In this document: positions 1-5,502 of the stretch, piece by piece
Numbering within the stretch: the first letter of the stretch is position 1
Layout of the letters: every line of letters begins with the position of its first letter
DNA from: an uncultured Flavobacterium sp.
GTDB lineage: Bacteria; Bacteroidota; Bacteroidia; Flavobacteriales; Flavobacteriaceae
DNA length: 5,502 nt
Assembly (NCBI RefSeq): GCF_937876455.1
Contig: NZ_CALFIG010000273.1
Coordinates: 1-5,502 of the forward strand
Direction of reading: 5' to 3'
Position numbers and translations under genes: made by a program
Notes under the pieces: generated by a model
Databases searched by the model: none
What the model saw: only the letters and a program-made list of their open reading frames with translations
What the model was told of the DNA's origin: nothing

Positions 1-53
1 AGACTGTAAATCTGCTGACTAAGTCTTCGCAGGTTCGAATCCTGCTCTCCCCA
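1..53 (+). tRNA. tRNA-Tyr (GTA), 3' portion, cut by window start
   Basis: The window opens inside the anticodon stem. The seven-base anticodon loop is at 4-10, with GTA at 6-8, which reads tyrosine codons. A long variable arm follows (stem GAC/GTC within 17-25), as expected for a class II bacterial tRNA-Tyr. The T arm is a perfect 5-bp stem (29-33 with 41-45) around the loop TTCGAAT. The 3' acceptor strand is 46-52 and the discriminator is A53. The bases after it are CAA, so CCA is not encoded and must be added after transcription. The D arm and 5' acceptor strand lie outside the window. Confidence 0.95.
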
Positions 54-62
54 CAAACCACT

Positions 63-87
63 AAGCACCTACACAGGTGCTTTTTTT
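63..87 (+). terminator. Rho-independent terminator after tRNA-Tyr
   Basis: An 8-bp perfect stem (63-70 AAGCACCT, 75-82 AGGTGCTT) closes a four-base loop and runs into seven T residues (81-87). It sits ten bases past the tRNA end and is the natural end of the tRNA transcript. It separates the tRNA from whatever drives the downstream gene. Confidence 0.93.
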
Positions 88-110
88 ATGCAATTTTCAT
101 ATCTTTTTTG

Positions 111-154
111 CATACACTATCCATACACTATCCATACACTATCTATACACTATC
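111..154. repeat. Tandem array of four 11-bp units
   Basis: Three identical copies of CATACACTATC (111-121, 122-132, 133-143) are followed by a fourth with one change (TATACACTATC, 144-154). A decayed start of a fifth (TACA) may follow at 155. The units abut without spacers. One unit is about one helical turn, so a protein bound to each would sit on the same face of the DNA. The array lies between the tRNA terminator and the promoter region of the NERD gene. Its function is unknown; options are a protein-binding array, a recombination or integration relic, or a simple slippage repeat. Confidence 0.95.
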
Positions 155-196
155 TACATGGTAACGCTTTTTTTATAATTAAATAGTAAAAAACAG

Positions 197-204
197 TATA
201 TTTG
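197..204 (+). promoter_or_regulatory. Candidate Bacteroidota -7 box for the NERD gene
   Basis: TATATTTG matches the TAnnTTTG -7 element of Bacteroidota sigma-A promoters. No convincing TTG/TTTG -33 element is seen 17-23 bases upstream. If used, it would give a leader of roughly 70 bases before the ATG at 280. The box is embedded in an AGTATA...TATACT inverted repeat (195-200 with 212-217), which could be an operator or chance in A/T-rich DNA. Confidence 0.4.
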
Positions 205-279
205 AAAAAAGTATACTATAATAAAGAAACTTCATATAAGTTGTATAAAACTCAACCGCCAAAATTTTGAAAAAATAGT

Positions 280-1350
280 ATGTGTAAAGTTTATAATCAA
301 ATTGGATCGCTGACAAACATCAAATCCCATTTACGCCAAAATAATGTAAATGATTTTAATTCTATTAACGAATTACTTAATTTTCAAAAGAATTATTCAA
401 AAAATCACCAGCAAATTATTTCAAATCATTCTATATTAATTGAAGAAGAAAAAACAACTCTAATAAAGGAGATAGAAGAACTCGAAAAGGTTATTAAAAT
501 AAATAAAATTGATTTTACAAAAGAACTTCAATTGGAGCTTAATTTATTAAAGGAACAATTAAAAAATTTACTTTTACCTAAATCAAATATCATCAAAATA
601 ACTATTAATTACTTTAAAAAAAATAAGGTAAAAAGAAAAATACAAGACATCGAATTAAACTTTGACTCAAAAGTTGCAAATTTTATTAAGCCAACAACAA
701 TTAATCTTAACATTAAAAAAAATAGATACGAATATATTTCAACTTATTTTTCAGAAGCAGTAAATCAAAGCAGTCATTCTGAAATTAATGAACTTGAAAG
801 GAAGATAAAGATAATTGGTGAAATAAATAATTCAATTTATGGAGCCATCGGTGAAAATAAGGTTTTAAATGCTTTAGAAAATCTGTCAGATGACTATATA
901 TTGATAAATGATTTTGTTTACAACTTTTATCCTTCAATCTATAATAGACAAGAAAATGACTACATTAAATCAATACAAATTGACCATATTTTAATTTCTC
1001 CAGCAGGTATTTTCCTAATTGAAACCAAAAATTGGAGTGAAAATTCATTAAACAACTTTAATTTACGTTCTCCTGTTGAACAAGTAATAAGAACAAATTT
1101 TGCTATATATAAATTGTTAACAAAAAAAACAAACTTACTAGACAAACATCATTGGGGAAATCGAAAAATGCCAATAAGAAATATTATAGTATTAATTAAT
1201 CAAAAACCTAATGAAGAATTTCAATATGTGAAAATTTTAACTTTAAGTGAACTTTGTAATTATATTGAATATTTCAAACCTAATTTATCACCAAAAGAAA
1301 CACAAACGATAGCTAATTATTTACTCGAACTTAATGAATCAAGAAATTAA
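280..1350 (+). CDS. NERD (nuclease-related) domain protein with N-terminal coiled coil
   Basis: This 356-residue protein has two parts. Residues about 30-130 are rich in Lys, Glu, Leu and Ile with heptad-like spacing, suggesting a coiled coil. Residues about 185-310 match the NERD domain: a GAIGE motif at 188-192, the acidic/His motif IDH at 234-236, the ETK motif at 248-250, and Q268 in a following helix. These resemble the E...D...ExK...Q layout of restriction-endonuclease-like folds, so a metal-dependent nuclease or DNA-processing role is plausible but unproven. No signal peptide or membrane segment is evident, so it is probably cytoplasmic. The ATG at 280 follows an A-rich stretch with no Shine-Dalgarno. 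The gene is clearly more A+T-rich than its neighbours, stands alone and lies just after a tRNA, which suggests horizontal acquisition. NERD proteins occur alone and in defence or plasmid contexts, so the domain does not fix the substrate. Confidence 0.85.
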   Translation: MCKVYNQIGSLTNIKSHLRQNNVNDFNSINELLNFQKNYSKNHQQIISNHSILIEEEKTTLIKEIEELEKVIKINKIDFTKELQLELNLLKEQLKNLLLPKSNIIKITINYFKKNKVKRKIQDIELNFDSKVANFIKPTTINLNIKKNRYEYISTYFSEAVNQSSHSEINELERKIKIIGEINNSIYGAIGENKVLNALENLSDDYILINDFVYNFYPSIYNRQENDYIKSIQIDHILISPAGIFLIETKNWSENSLNNFNLRSPVEQVIRTNFAIYKLLTKKTNLLDKHHWGNRKMPIRNIIVLINQKPNEEFQYVKILTLSELCNYIEYFKPNLSPKETQTIANYLLELNESRN

Positions 1351-1438
1351 ATAGTTAATTGTACTAGTCTTTAAAATTTTTAACAAACATAAAGTTGGAA
1401 AACCTAAAAAAAACCTTCTAACTACTCTTTATTATTAA

Positions 1439-1486
1439 CATACACCAAGAAAGCCAGAACTTACGCTCTGGCTTTCTTGGTGTATG
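1439..1486. terminator. 20-bp perfect inverted repeat, probable bidirectional terminator
   Basis: Bases 1439-1458 are the exact reverse complement of 1467-1486, around an 8-base loop (1459-1466). The inner part has a G/C-rich core (GCCAGA/TCTGGC) flanked by AAGAAA/TTTCTT, so either strand forms a core hairpin followed by a short U-rich run. It lies between the convergent NERD and SIMPL genes, 11 bases past the SIMPL stop codon, where a shared terminator is expected. There is no long T tract outside the full 20-bp stem. Termination would therefore rely on the internal TTTCTT, and the extra outer base pairs are more than a terminator needs. Confidence 0.7.
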
Positions 1487-1497
1487 ATACGCTGCTT

Positions 1498-2205
1498 TTA
1501 TTCTAAAACAAAAACAACTTTTACCGTACTTGTAATATTAAGTTCTCCAAGAGCTAATGTCTCTCTAGGTGTTTCAGGTAGAGCTACATCAGCAACTGTT
1601 TCTGACTTGTTCATTGCATACATTCTAGGTTCTGAGTAATGTGTAAATACATCCTCTGAAATGAATAACGCCTTCCCTACTTTCTGTCCTGGCAATACTG
1701 AAACGTAATCATCTGCTTTTTTCTTAGCATTAAGTACGGCATTTTTTCTGGCTTCTGCTTCATGAAATTCCATTTTAGAGGATTTAAACACTACGCCATT
1801 AATTTGGTTGATACCTGTTTCCATAATATCCATCATAAAAACATTGTATTCTGTAATATCGTTTAAAGTTATACTCACCGTTTGTTCCGCAGTATAAGTA
1901 TGTTTTTTCTTTTCATAGTCATAATTTTTATACAAACTCATTTGGGTTGTTTGATAATCTTTTGAAGGAATATTAAATTTTTTGATGTATTGAATCACCT
2001 TTTCAATGGTATTATCATTTTGAGTTTTCACTTCTTTAGGATCTTTTCCTGAATTTTGCACACCTAAATGAATCACTGCAATATCTGGAATTACTTTTAT
2101 TTTTCCTTCGCCACTGATAGAAATTTGGGGTGTAGCTTTTTGATTTTCTTGAGCTGAAGCCACAAATGTTGCAACTAAAGCTACGAATAGGGCAATGCGT
2201 TTCAT
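1498..2205 (-). CDS. SIMPL (DUF541) domain secreted/periplasmic protein
   Basis: This 235-residue protein starts with a Sec-type signal peptide: MKR, a hydrophobic stretch to about residue 16, and a likely cleavage at ASA-QE after residue 18. The mature part carries the SIMPL/DUF541 pattern. ISISGEGKIKVIPDIA (28-43) opens the domain. The run around HEAEARKNAVLNAKKKAD (148-165) is the conserved helix, and a final strand, ITSTVKVVFVLE, closes it. Length and layout fit stand-alone members. The family is named after a mouse signalling protein; some bacterial members are linked to oxidative stress or periplasmic assemblies, but the biochemical role here is unknown. It would be exported to the periplasm. 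It follows the rhomboid gene on the same strand after 55 bases. A weak -7-like TCTATTTG (2239-2232) in that gap could give it its own promoter, or the two may be co-transcribed. Confidence 0.9.
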   Translation of the reverse strand: MKRIALFVALVATFVASAQENQKATPQISISGEGKIKVIPDIAVIHLGVQNSGKDPKEVKTQNDNTIEKVIQYIKKFNIPSKDYQTTQMSLYKNYDYEKKKHTYTAEQTVSITLNDITEYNVFMMDIMETGINQINGVVFKSSKMEFHEAEARKNAVLNAKKKADDYVSVLPGQKVGKALFISEDVFTHYSEPRMYAMNKSETVADVALPETPRETLALGELNITSTVKVVFVLE

Positions 2206-2260
2206 AGTATTTTAGATTAAATATTTTACTACAAATAGATAGTCAAGAATTGTGCCAATA

Positions 2261-2895
2261 TTACATTTTCTTATACCGAAGTAATACAAACAATACCATA
2301 ATAGGTAAACACATTAGGCCTAAAAATAAAGGCTTTTCTACTAAGAGAGCAGGAAACAATACTACGGTTAACAATAAACCTGCGATAGCGCCACCAAAAT
2401 GTGCCGTATGGCCTATGTTATCAAAACGTCCACGCATGCCATACACCGAATAAAACAAATATACAATTCCGAAAACATAACCTGGCATAGGAATGGGCAT
2501 ATATATGGTCATTGATGGATTTAACAATATGGCACAATAAATAACTCCTGATACCCCTCCAGATGCACCAATAGCCGAGTAATAAGGTTCACTCTTATGC
2601 ATGTAATACGTAAATACACTCCCAAGTGTTAGGCTACCAAAATAAAGTAAGGCTAATTGAAATGGGGTAAAAATACTTGATAAAAAAGTACTAAAACTAT
2701 AAAAACTAAGCATGTTAAATGCTAAATGCATGACATCTGCATGAAGGAAACCCGATGAAAATAAGCGGTAGTGTTGACCATGTTGTATGGCAGAAATATT
2801 AAATTTATACTTCTCAAAAAAACAGGATCATTAAATCCTTTAATGCTTATGGCTAATGTAGCAATGATAACTAAGGTAGTAAACGAAAATAACAT
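2261..2895 (-). pseudogene. Rhomboid-family intramembrane serine protease, frameshifted at a T7 run
   Basis: Translation from the ATG at 2895 gives a hydrophobic N-terminus (MLFSFTTLVIIATLAISIKG) and reaches FNDPVF before a run of seven T (minus strand; seven A at 2816-2822 on plus). In the sequence as given, that frame stops at 2722-2724 after 57 codons. Adding one T restores one uninterrupted frame of 211 residues, continuing FEKYKFNISAIQHGQHYRLF and then SSGFLHADVMHLAFNML. The restored protein has the rhomboid HxxxN motif (H57, N61), the catalytic serine in GASG (S112) and the histidine in AHFGG (H166), with about six membrane segments. Such enzymes cleave transmembrane helices within the inner membrane. 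The ATG at 2731 that opens the longest unbroken piece lies inside a conserved motif and is not a credible start. A sequencing or assembly error, a recent mutation, or transcriptional slippage could each explain the break. A divergent promoter region lies directly upstream. Confidence 0.85.
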
Positions 2896-2919
2896 ACAAC
2901 TTGTTCTTTAGTTTTTTTG

Positions 2920-2949
2920 TTTCAAAGGTATTATTTTAAACCTTTGAAA
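2920..2949. repeat. 10-bp inverted repeat in a divergent promoter region
   Basis: TTTCAAAGGT (2920-2929) and ACCTTTGAAA (2940-2949) are perfect reverse complements around a 10-base A/T spacer. The left arm overlaps the minus-strand -7 box of the rhomboid gene. The right arm lies just upstream of the plus-strand -7 box of the acyltransferase gene. It could be an operator shared by both genes, or two mirrored promoter elements, since CCTTTG is itself the 3' part of a -7 box. Confidence 0.8.
2923..2930 (-). promoter_or_regulatory. Candidate -7 box for the rhomboid gene
   Basis: Read on the minus strand this is TACCTTTG, an exact match to TAnnTTTG. It ends 27 bases before the ATG at 2895, a normal distance for a short leader. 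It supports 2895 rather than 2731 as the real start of the rhomboid gene. No clear -33 TTTG is seen at the usual spacing. Confidence 0.5.
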
Positions 2950-2953
2950 ATAG

Positions 2954-2961
2954 TATATTTG
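2954..2961 (+). promoter_or_regulatory. Candidate -7 box for the LpxL-like acyltransferase gene
   Basis: TATATTTG matches TAnnTTTG exactly and ends 13 bases before the ATG at 2975, giving a very short leader. No -33 TTTG is present at 17-23 bases. An alternative plus-strand promoter would be TTTG (2916-2919), a 19-base spacer, then AACCTTTG (2939-2946), with one mismatch in the -7 box. Confidence 0.5.
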
Positions 2962-2974
2962 TAAAAAATTAAGC

Positions 2975-3847
2975 ATGCAATTTATCATTTATATCCTCAT
3001 TTACCCCATACTTTGGCTGATTTCTATATTGCCATTTCCGGTTTTCTATGCCTTTTCAGATGTGGTATGCTTTTTAGTTTACAGAATCATTGGCTACCGT
3101 AAAAAAACCGTTAGATACAATATTGCGTTAGCCCTACCCCATTTATCTATAAAAGAACAACGCGCAGTAGAACGTAAATTCTACGGTCATCTCTGCGATT
3201 TATTTTTAGAAATGATTAAAACCTTAACCTTATCAAAAGAGGAAATACAAAAGCATTTTGTTTTTACAAATATTGATTTGTATCACAAATATGAAGCTAA
3301 AAACAAAAGTATCGTTATTTTATATGGGCATTACGCGAGTTGGGAATGGTCAACATCAATAGGCTTACAAGCAAAATTTAGAGGAATAGGCGTTTATAAA
3401 AAGATTAAAAATAAATACTTTGACAAATTAGTACAACACATTCGTTCGCGCTACAATGCTGAATTGGTAGATACTAAAAATACGATTCGGGTTGTAACCG
3501 AAAATCAACGCAAAGGGTTAAAAGCGGTTTATGGTTTTATTAGCGATCAAAATCCTAAACCACAAAAAGCACTATTATGGGATCGTTTTATGGGCTACAC
3601 CGTTCCTATTCATACAGGCGGAGAAGTATTGGCCAGAAAATTAGACATGAACATTCTCTACTTGAAAATAGAAAAAATAGCCCGAGGAAAATATGAAGCT
3701 ACGTTTGTACCACTTTGTGACGAAGTAAAAGAAACACCAGAATTTGAAATCACAAAACGATTTTTACGTGAGGTGGAAAAACAAATTTTAGAAAAACCTG
3801 AATACTATTTTTGGACACACAAACGCTGGAAATACAAACAAGAGTAA
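2975..3847 (+). CDS. LpxL/HtrB-like lysophospholipid / lipid A acyltransferase family protein
   Basis: This 290-residue protein has an N-terminal hydrophobic anchor (about 3-38). A basic stretch follows, YRKKTVRYNIALALPHLS (41-58), typical of the family, where the RxN segment precedes the catalytic domain. The catalytic HX4E motif is H119-Y-A-S-W-E124. Other family features are FISDQNPKP (188-196) with DQN, the substrate-pocket region around PIHTGGEVLARKLD (211-224), and the terminal FWTHKRWK (279-286). These match the lipid A late acyltransferase group (LpxL/LpxM), membrane-bound on the inner leaflet, which transfer acyl chains to lipid A precursors. In Bacteroidota, relatives may act on lipid A or on other lipids, so the substrate is inferred. 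Length is normal. The ATG at 2975 is set by the -7 box just upstream and the hydrophobic start. The gene is convergent with the aminotransferase-fold gene. Confidence 0.88.
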   Translation: MQFIIYILIYPILWLISILPFPVFYAFSDVVCFLVYRIIGYRKKTVRYNIALALPHLSIKEQRAVERKFYGHLCDLFLEMIKTLTLSKEEIQKHFVFTNIDLYHKYEAKNKSIVILYGHYASWEWSTSIGLQAKFRGIGVYKKIKNKYFDKLVQHIRSRYNAELVDTKNTIRVVTENQRKGLKAVYGFISDQNPKPQKALLWDRFMGYTVPIHTGGEVLARKLDMNILYLKIEKIARGKYEATFVPLCDEVKETPEFEITKRFLREVEKQILEKPEYYFWTHKRWKYKQE

Positions 3848-3850
3848 TTC

Positions 3851-5332
3851 TTAGTTAAACCAACTTTTTACCATTTTTTCTTCTGCGTAGGTAGCATTCA
3901 CATGCGAAAATTCATTTGTTTTGGAATCGTACACATAGTCGTTTTTCCAAGTTTCATGAGATGCCGCTAGTTCGATAATTGCATTGCAAACGTATGCTAT
4001 TTCGGCATTGGTAGTTGTAGGATGAATGGACATTCTTATCCACCCTGGTTTTCGTTCTAAATCTCCCGACGTAATACTACATGTAATTTCATTTGAAGTT
4101 TCTTGATCTACATGCAATAAATAATGACCATACGTTCCTGCGCAACTACAGCCCCCTCTAGTTTGAATTCCAAAACGATCATTTAATAATTTTACACCCA
4201 AATTATAATGTAAATTATCAATGTAAAAAGAAATGACACCTAGTCTATTTGTATGTTGTTGGGCTAATATGTTGATATTAGATACGGTTCCTAATCGTTC
4301 AAAAATGTAAGCTACCAGTTCATGTTCGCGGTCTAGAATGTTTTGAACACCCATTTTTTCTTTAAGCTGAATAGCTAAGGCCGTTTTCATTACTTGTAAA
4401 AACCCTGGAGTACCTCCATCTTCCCTGTCCTCAATATTATCGATGTACTTGTGTTCTCCCCATGGATTTGTCCAACTCACCGTTCCACCCCCTGGACAAT
4501 CAGGCACATTATTTTTATATAAATTTTTATTAAAAATTAAAACCCCAGAAGTCCCAGGTCCGCCTAAAAATTTATGTGGCGAAAAAAATATCGCATCTAA
4601 ATAGGCTTCAGCATCTTGTGGATGCATATCAATAGTTACATAAGGACCTGAGCAGGCAAAATCTACAAAACAAACACCACCATTTTGATGCATGATTTTT
4701 GCAACTTCATAATAAGGTGTTTGAATACCCGTAACATTTGAACATGATGTTATTGAAGCAATTTTAAAGCTTCTATTTTTATGTTTTTCAACTAATTCTC
4801 TTAAATTTTCTACAGAAAATAATCCGTCTTCCGTAGCGGGAACTACCACTACATCTGCAATGGTTTCTAACCAAGATGTTTGATTGGAATGGTGTTCCAT
4901 GTGTGAAATAAAAACAATAGGCCTTACTTCATCTGGAATAGCTGTATATTCTTTTAAATTTTCAGCAATTCGAAGCCCTAAAATACGTTGCAATTTATTA
5001 ACAACTCCTGTCATTCCTGTTCCATCAGTAATTAAAACGTCATTTTCGTTCGCGTTTACATGTTGTTTAATAATATGACGGGCTTGATGATAAGCCATAG
5101 TCATAGCGGTTCCTGTCACTGATGTTTCGGTATGGGTATTAGCCACAAAAGGGCCAAACGAGTGAATCATTTTTTCTTCTATGGGGCCATACAATCTTCC
5201 ACTTGCTGTCCAATCGGTATATACAATTTTTTGTTCTCCGTAAGGCGATTCAAAAATTTGATTTACACCAATAATATCTTTTCTAAAATTAGTAAAATAT
5301 TGTTCTAATGGGGTGGTAGTAGTGGGATTCAT
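3851..5332 (-). CDS. Class V aminotransferase-fold PLP enzyme, cysteine desulfurase/selenocysteine lyase-like
   Basis: The reading frame is open from a TTG at 5353, but the ATG at 5332 is the better start. A -7 box (5351-5358) covers the TTG, so transcription should begin after it. From this ATG the protein has 493 residues. Class V landmarks are the TDGTG phosphate loop (102-106), SHMEHHSNQTSW (143-154) with the His pair that stacks on PLP, Asp224 in CFVDFACSG, and the Schiff-base Lys254 in FFSPHKF. RGGCSCAGTYGH carries Cys395 and Cys397 at the position of the active-site cysteine loop of desulfurases. The Gln usually three residues after the PLP Asp is Cys here. A C-terminal extension (from about 455) makes it longer than SufS/IscS, near 400. 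No iron-sulfur assembly genes lie nearby, so sulfur transfer is inferred from fold and cysteines. It may instead act on a different amino-acid substrate. Confidence 0.85.
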   Translation of the reverse strand: MNPTTTTPLEQYFTNFRKDIIGVNQIFESPYGEQKIVYTDWTASGRLYGPIEEKMIHSFGPFVANTHTETSVTGTAMTMAYHQARHIIKQHVNANENDVLITDGTGMTGVVNKLQRILGLRIAENLKEYTAIPDEVRPIVFISHMEHHSNQTSWLETIADVVVVPATEDGLFSVENLRELVEKHKNRSFKIASITSCSNVTGIQTPYYEVAKIMHQNGGVCFVDFACSGPYVTIDMHPQDAEAYLDAIFFSPHKFLGGPGTSGVLIFNKNLYKNNVPDCPGGGTVSWTNPWGEHKYIDNIEDREDGGTPGFLQVMKTALAIQLKEKMGVQNILDREHELVAYIFERLGTVSNINILAQQHTNRLGVISFYIDNLHYNLGVKLLNDRFGIQTRGGCSCAGTYGHYLLHVDQETSNEITCSITSGDLERKPGWIRMSIHPTTTNAEIAYVCNAIIELAASHETWKNDYVYDSKTNEFSHVNATYAEEKMVKSWFN

Positions 5333-5350
5333 ATTACTATTATTTGCTCT

Positions 5351-5383
5351 CAAAGATACAGTATTTTGTTAGTTATTTTCAAA
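5351..5383 (-). promoter_or_regulatory. Bacteroidota-type promoter (-33 TTTG, -7 TATCTTTG) for the class V aminotransferase gene
   Basis: On the minus strand, TTTG (5383-5380) is followed after 21 bases by TATCTTTG (5358-5351), an exact TAnnTTTG. Transcription would start about 5-8 bases further on, near 5345. That leaves a leader of a dozen or so bases before the ATG at 5332 and excludes the upstream TTG as start. This is the most complete promoter in the window. Confidence 0.65.
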
Positions 5384-5406
5384 ATTTTTATTTCGTTTTT
5401 TATTAG

Positions 5407-5414
5407 TAACTTTG
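5407..5414 (+). promoter_or_regulatory. Candidate -7 box for the gene at the right edge
   Basis: TAACTTTG matches TAnnTTTG and ends 22 bases before the ATG at 5437. No -33 TTTG is visible at the standard distance. With the minus-strand promoter at 5351-5383 it forms a divergent pair in a roughly 100-base gap. Confidence 0.45.
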
Positions 5415-5436
5415 AAGTATTGAAATACCCATTCAA

Positions 5437-5502
5437 ATGAAAAGTCCAAAATTTGACACTTTGTTTACGCAATCCTTAGTTGCCGATTCTGTTATTGAAA
5501 AT
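5437..5502 (+). CDS. Start of an unidentified gene, cut by window end
   Basis: An ATG at 5437 opens a frame of 22 codons that runs without a stop to the window edge (MKSPKFDTLFTQSLVADSVI and then EN). A -7 box lies at the right distance upstream, and the frame is divergent from the class V aminotransferase gene, so this is likely a real gene. The visible piece has no signal peptide or hydrophobic stretch and no motif I recognise, so no function is assigned. Confidence 0.6.
   Translation, partial: MKSPKFDTLFTQSLVADSVIEN

Noticed and set aside
111..154. CRISPR-like array
   Set aside because: Units are 11 bp and abut directly with no spacers, and no cas-like gene is in the window.
960..1145. 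61-codon open frame on the minus strand inside the NERD gene
   Set aside because: It is fully antisense to a domain-bearing gene and has no recognisable protein features.
1393..1423. Possible hairpin AGTTGGAA/TTCTAACT after the NERD gene
   Set aside because: The stem is 8 bp with a G-T pair and a large A-rich loop, and no T run follows; the 1439-1486 hairpin is a far better terminator.
1439..1445. CATACAC shared between the tandem unit and the 20-bp inverted repeat
   Set aside because: Only seven bases match, and similar short strings (for example near 2439, inside the rhomboid gene) occur elsewhere, so chance is sufficient.
1351..1497. Second attachment site (copy of the tRNA-Tyr 3' end) closing an island
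   Set aside because: No copy of the T-arm/acceptor sequence from 29-53 is found between the NERD stop codon and the SIMPL gene or elsewhere in the window.
2250..2453. 67-codon plus-strand open frame
   Set aside because: It is antisense to the rhomboid gene, whose catalytic motifs show the minus strand is the coding one.
2261..2731. Rhomboid gene as an intact 156-residue protein starting at 2731
   Set aside because: That ATG lies just before the conserved HxxxN motif and the product would lack the first membrane segments; coding similarity clearly continues upstream to 2895 across the frameshift.
4884..5078. 64-codon plus-strand open frame
   Set aside because: It is antisense to the class V aminotransferase gene and has no independent support.

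Overview
The window looks like chromosomal DNA from a member of the Bacteroidota, most likely a Flavobacteriaceae relative. The DNA is A+T-rich. Start codons lack Shine-Dalgarno sequences and instead follow A/T-rich stretches. Several genes are preceded by the TAnnTTTG -7 element typical of this phylum. The protein repertoire also fits: a SIMPL-domain secreted protein, a small rhomboid, an LpxL/HtrB-like acyltransferase and a long class V aminotransferase-fold protein. The genus cannot be named from the sequence alone.

Layout. (1) 1-53 is the 3' part of a tRNA-Tyr (anticodon GTA, long variable arm, CCA not encoded), followed by a clear rho-independent terminator (63-87). (2) 88-279 is a non-coding stretch with four head-to-tail copies of an 11-bp unit (111-154) and a likely promoter. 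(3) 280-1350 is a very A+T-rich gene for a coiled-coil + NERD (nuclease-related domain) protein, which looks like accessory cargo next to the tRNA. (4) A 20-bp perfect inverted repeat (1439-1486) separates it from a convergent SIMPL/DUF541 gene (1498-2205, minus). (5) Upstream of that, on the same strand, is a rhomboid-family intramembrane serine protease gene (2261-2895, minus). It is split by a one-base shortfall in a run of seven A/T. All of its catalytic residues lie after the shift, and the reading frame is intact apart from that base. (6) A compact divergent promoter region with a 10-bp inverted repeat (2920-2949) separates the rhomboid gene from an LpxL/HtrB-like acyltransferase gene (2975-3847, plus). 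(7) That gene converges, with only 3 bp between stop codons, on a class V aminotransferase/cysteine desulfurase-like gene (3851-5332, minus). (8) A further plus-strand gene begins at 5437 and runs off the window.

How the genes relate. From the SIMPL gene rightward this looks like ordinary core-type chromosome: envelope and membrane functions (SIMPL, rhomboid, acyltransferase) plus a PLP enzyme, with no shared pathway evident. The NERD gene and its repeat-bearing upstream region are the only part with an accessory feel: base composition, position beside a tRNA, isolated single gene. No integrase, transposase, CRISPR array or duplicated attachment site is visible. The points most worth a second look are the homopolymer frameshift in the rhomboid gene, the 11-bp tandem array and the tRNA-adjacent NERD gene.
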